Source: Promethearchaeota archaeon | GTDB lineage: Archaea > Asgardarchaeota > Lokiarchaeia > Sigynarchaeales > SOKP01 | Direction: 5' to 3' | Assembly (NCBI GenBank): GCA_016839905.1 | Contig: JAEOTJ010000160.1 | Span: forward strand, 1-5,602 | Length of the DNA: 5,602 nucleotides | Made by a program: the position numbers and the translations under genes | The notes under the pieces: generated by a model | Seen by the model: the letters and a program-made list of their open reading frames with translations, nothing else | Told to the model about the DNA's origin: nothing | Database searches by the model: none | Part shown: positions 5,516-5,602 of the stretch, in pieces | How the letters are laid out: each line of letters opens with the position of its first letter | Numbering within the stretch: position 1 is the stretch's first letter

Positions 5516-5602
5516 TTCAATAACTAACATTATAATATAACTGTAAATTTTTCTCAATGTATAATATAAATAAGAGAAGGCTATATCTTCATAAGGATGT
5601 AA
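5516..5602 (-). CDS. Possible C-terminal end of a gene running off the window
   Basis: On the minus strand one frame is open from the window edge for 28 codons to a TGA at 5518-5516; the other two minus frames stop within the first 21 bases. The peptide (LHPYEDIAFSYLYYTLRK, then a short Tyr/Asn-rich tail) has plausible protein composition. At this length an open frame can occur by chance. If real, the gene lies in the same direction as the downstream pair and ends about 80 bases before that pair's TATA box. Confidence 0.25.

Overview
The window is about 70% A+T. Its proteins are rich in Ile, Lys, Asn and Ser. Gene starts are preceded by TATA-like A/T boxes, one start codon is TTG, ribosome binding sites are weak or partial, and genes end in T-rich tracts. 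This suggests an archaeon; a Lokiarchaeota/Asgard-type genome fits best, but that placement rests on overall style and not on a marker gene.

Layout. Positions 1-681 (+) hold the 3' part of a polytopic membrane protein whose start lies outside the window. A possible 59-residue CxxC-containing ORF (662-841, +) overlaps its end. The genes then converge: a minus-strand pair reads 3379->2096 (zinc-ribbon GNAT-type acyltransferase) and 2035->869 (zinc-ribbon PP-loop ATPase of the WbpG/TtcA-like kind, starting with TTG). Positions 3380-3797 form a gap of about 420 bases holding a 10-base direct repeat, a matching inverted copy, a possible 46-residue plus-strand gene (3598-3738) and a hairpin terminator. 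A second minus-strand pair reads 5373->4777 (soluble 198-residue protein of unknown function) and 4784->3798 (polytopic membrane protein). These two overlap by 8 bases, so they are probably translationally coupled. The last 230 bases hold the promoter of this pair and perhaps the tail of another minus-strand gene running off the window.

How the genes may work together. The GNAT and PP-loop genes have the same direction, are 60 bases apart, and each carries an N-terminal four-cysteine zinc-binding module. A two-enzyme small-molecule or sugar modification step (ATP-dependent activation with nitrogen or sulfur transfer, plus acyl transfer) is a reasonable inference, but the substrate is unknown. 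The usual HisH/HisF-like ammonia-supplying partners of WbpG are not in the window. The overlapping pair probably encodes a membrane protein with a cytosolic partner. I recognise neither family, and this pair together with the repeat-containing gap is the least explained part of the window.
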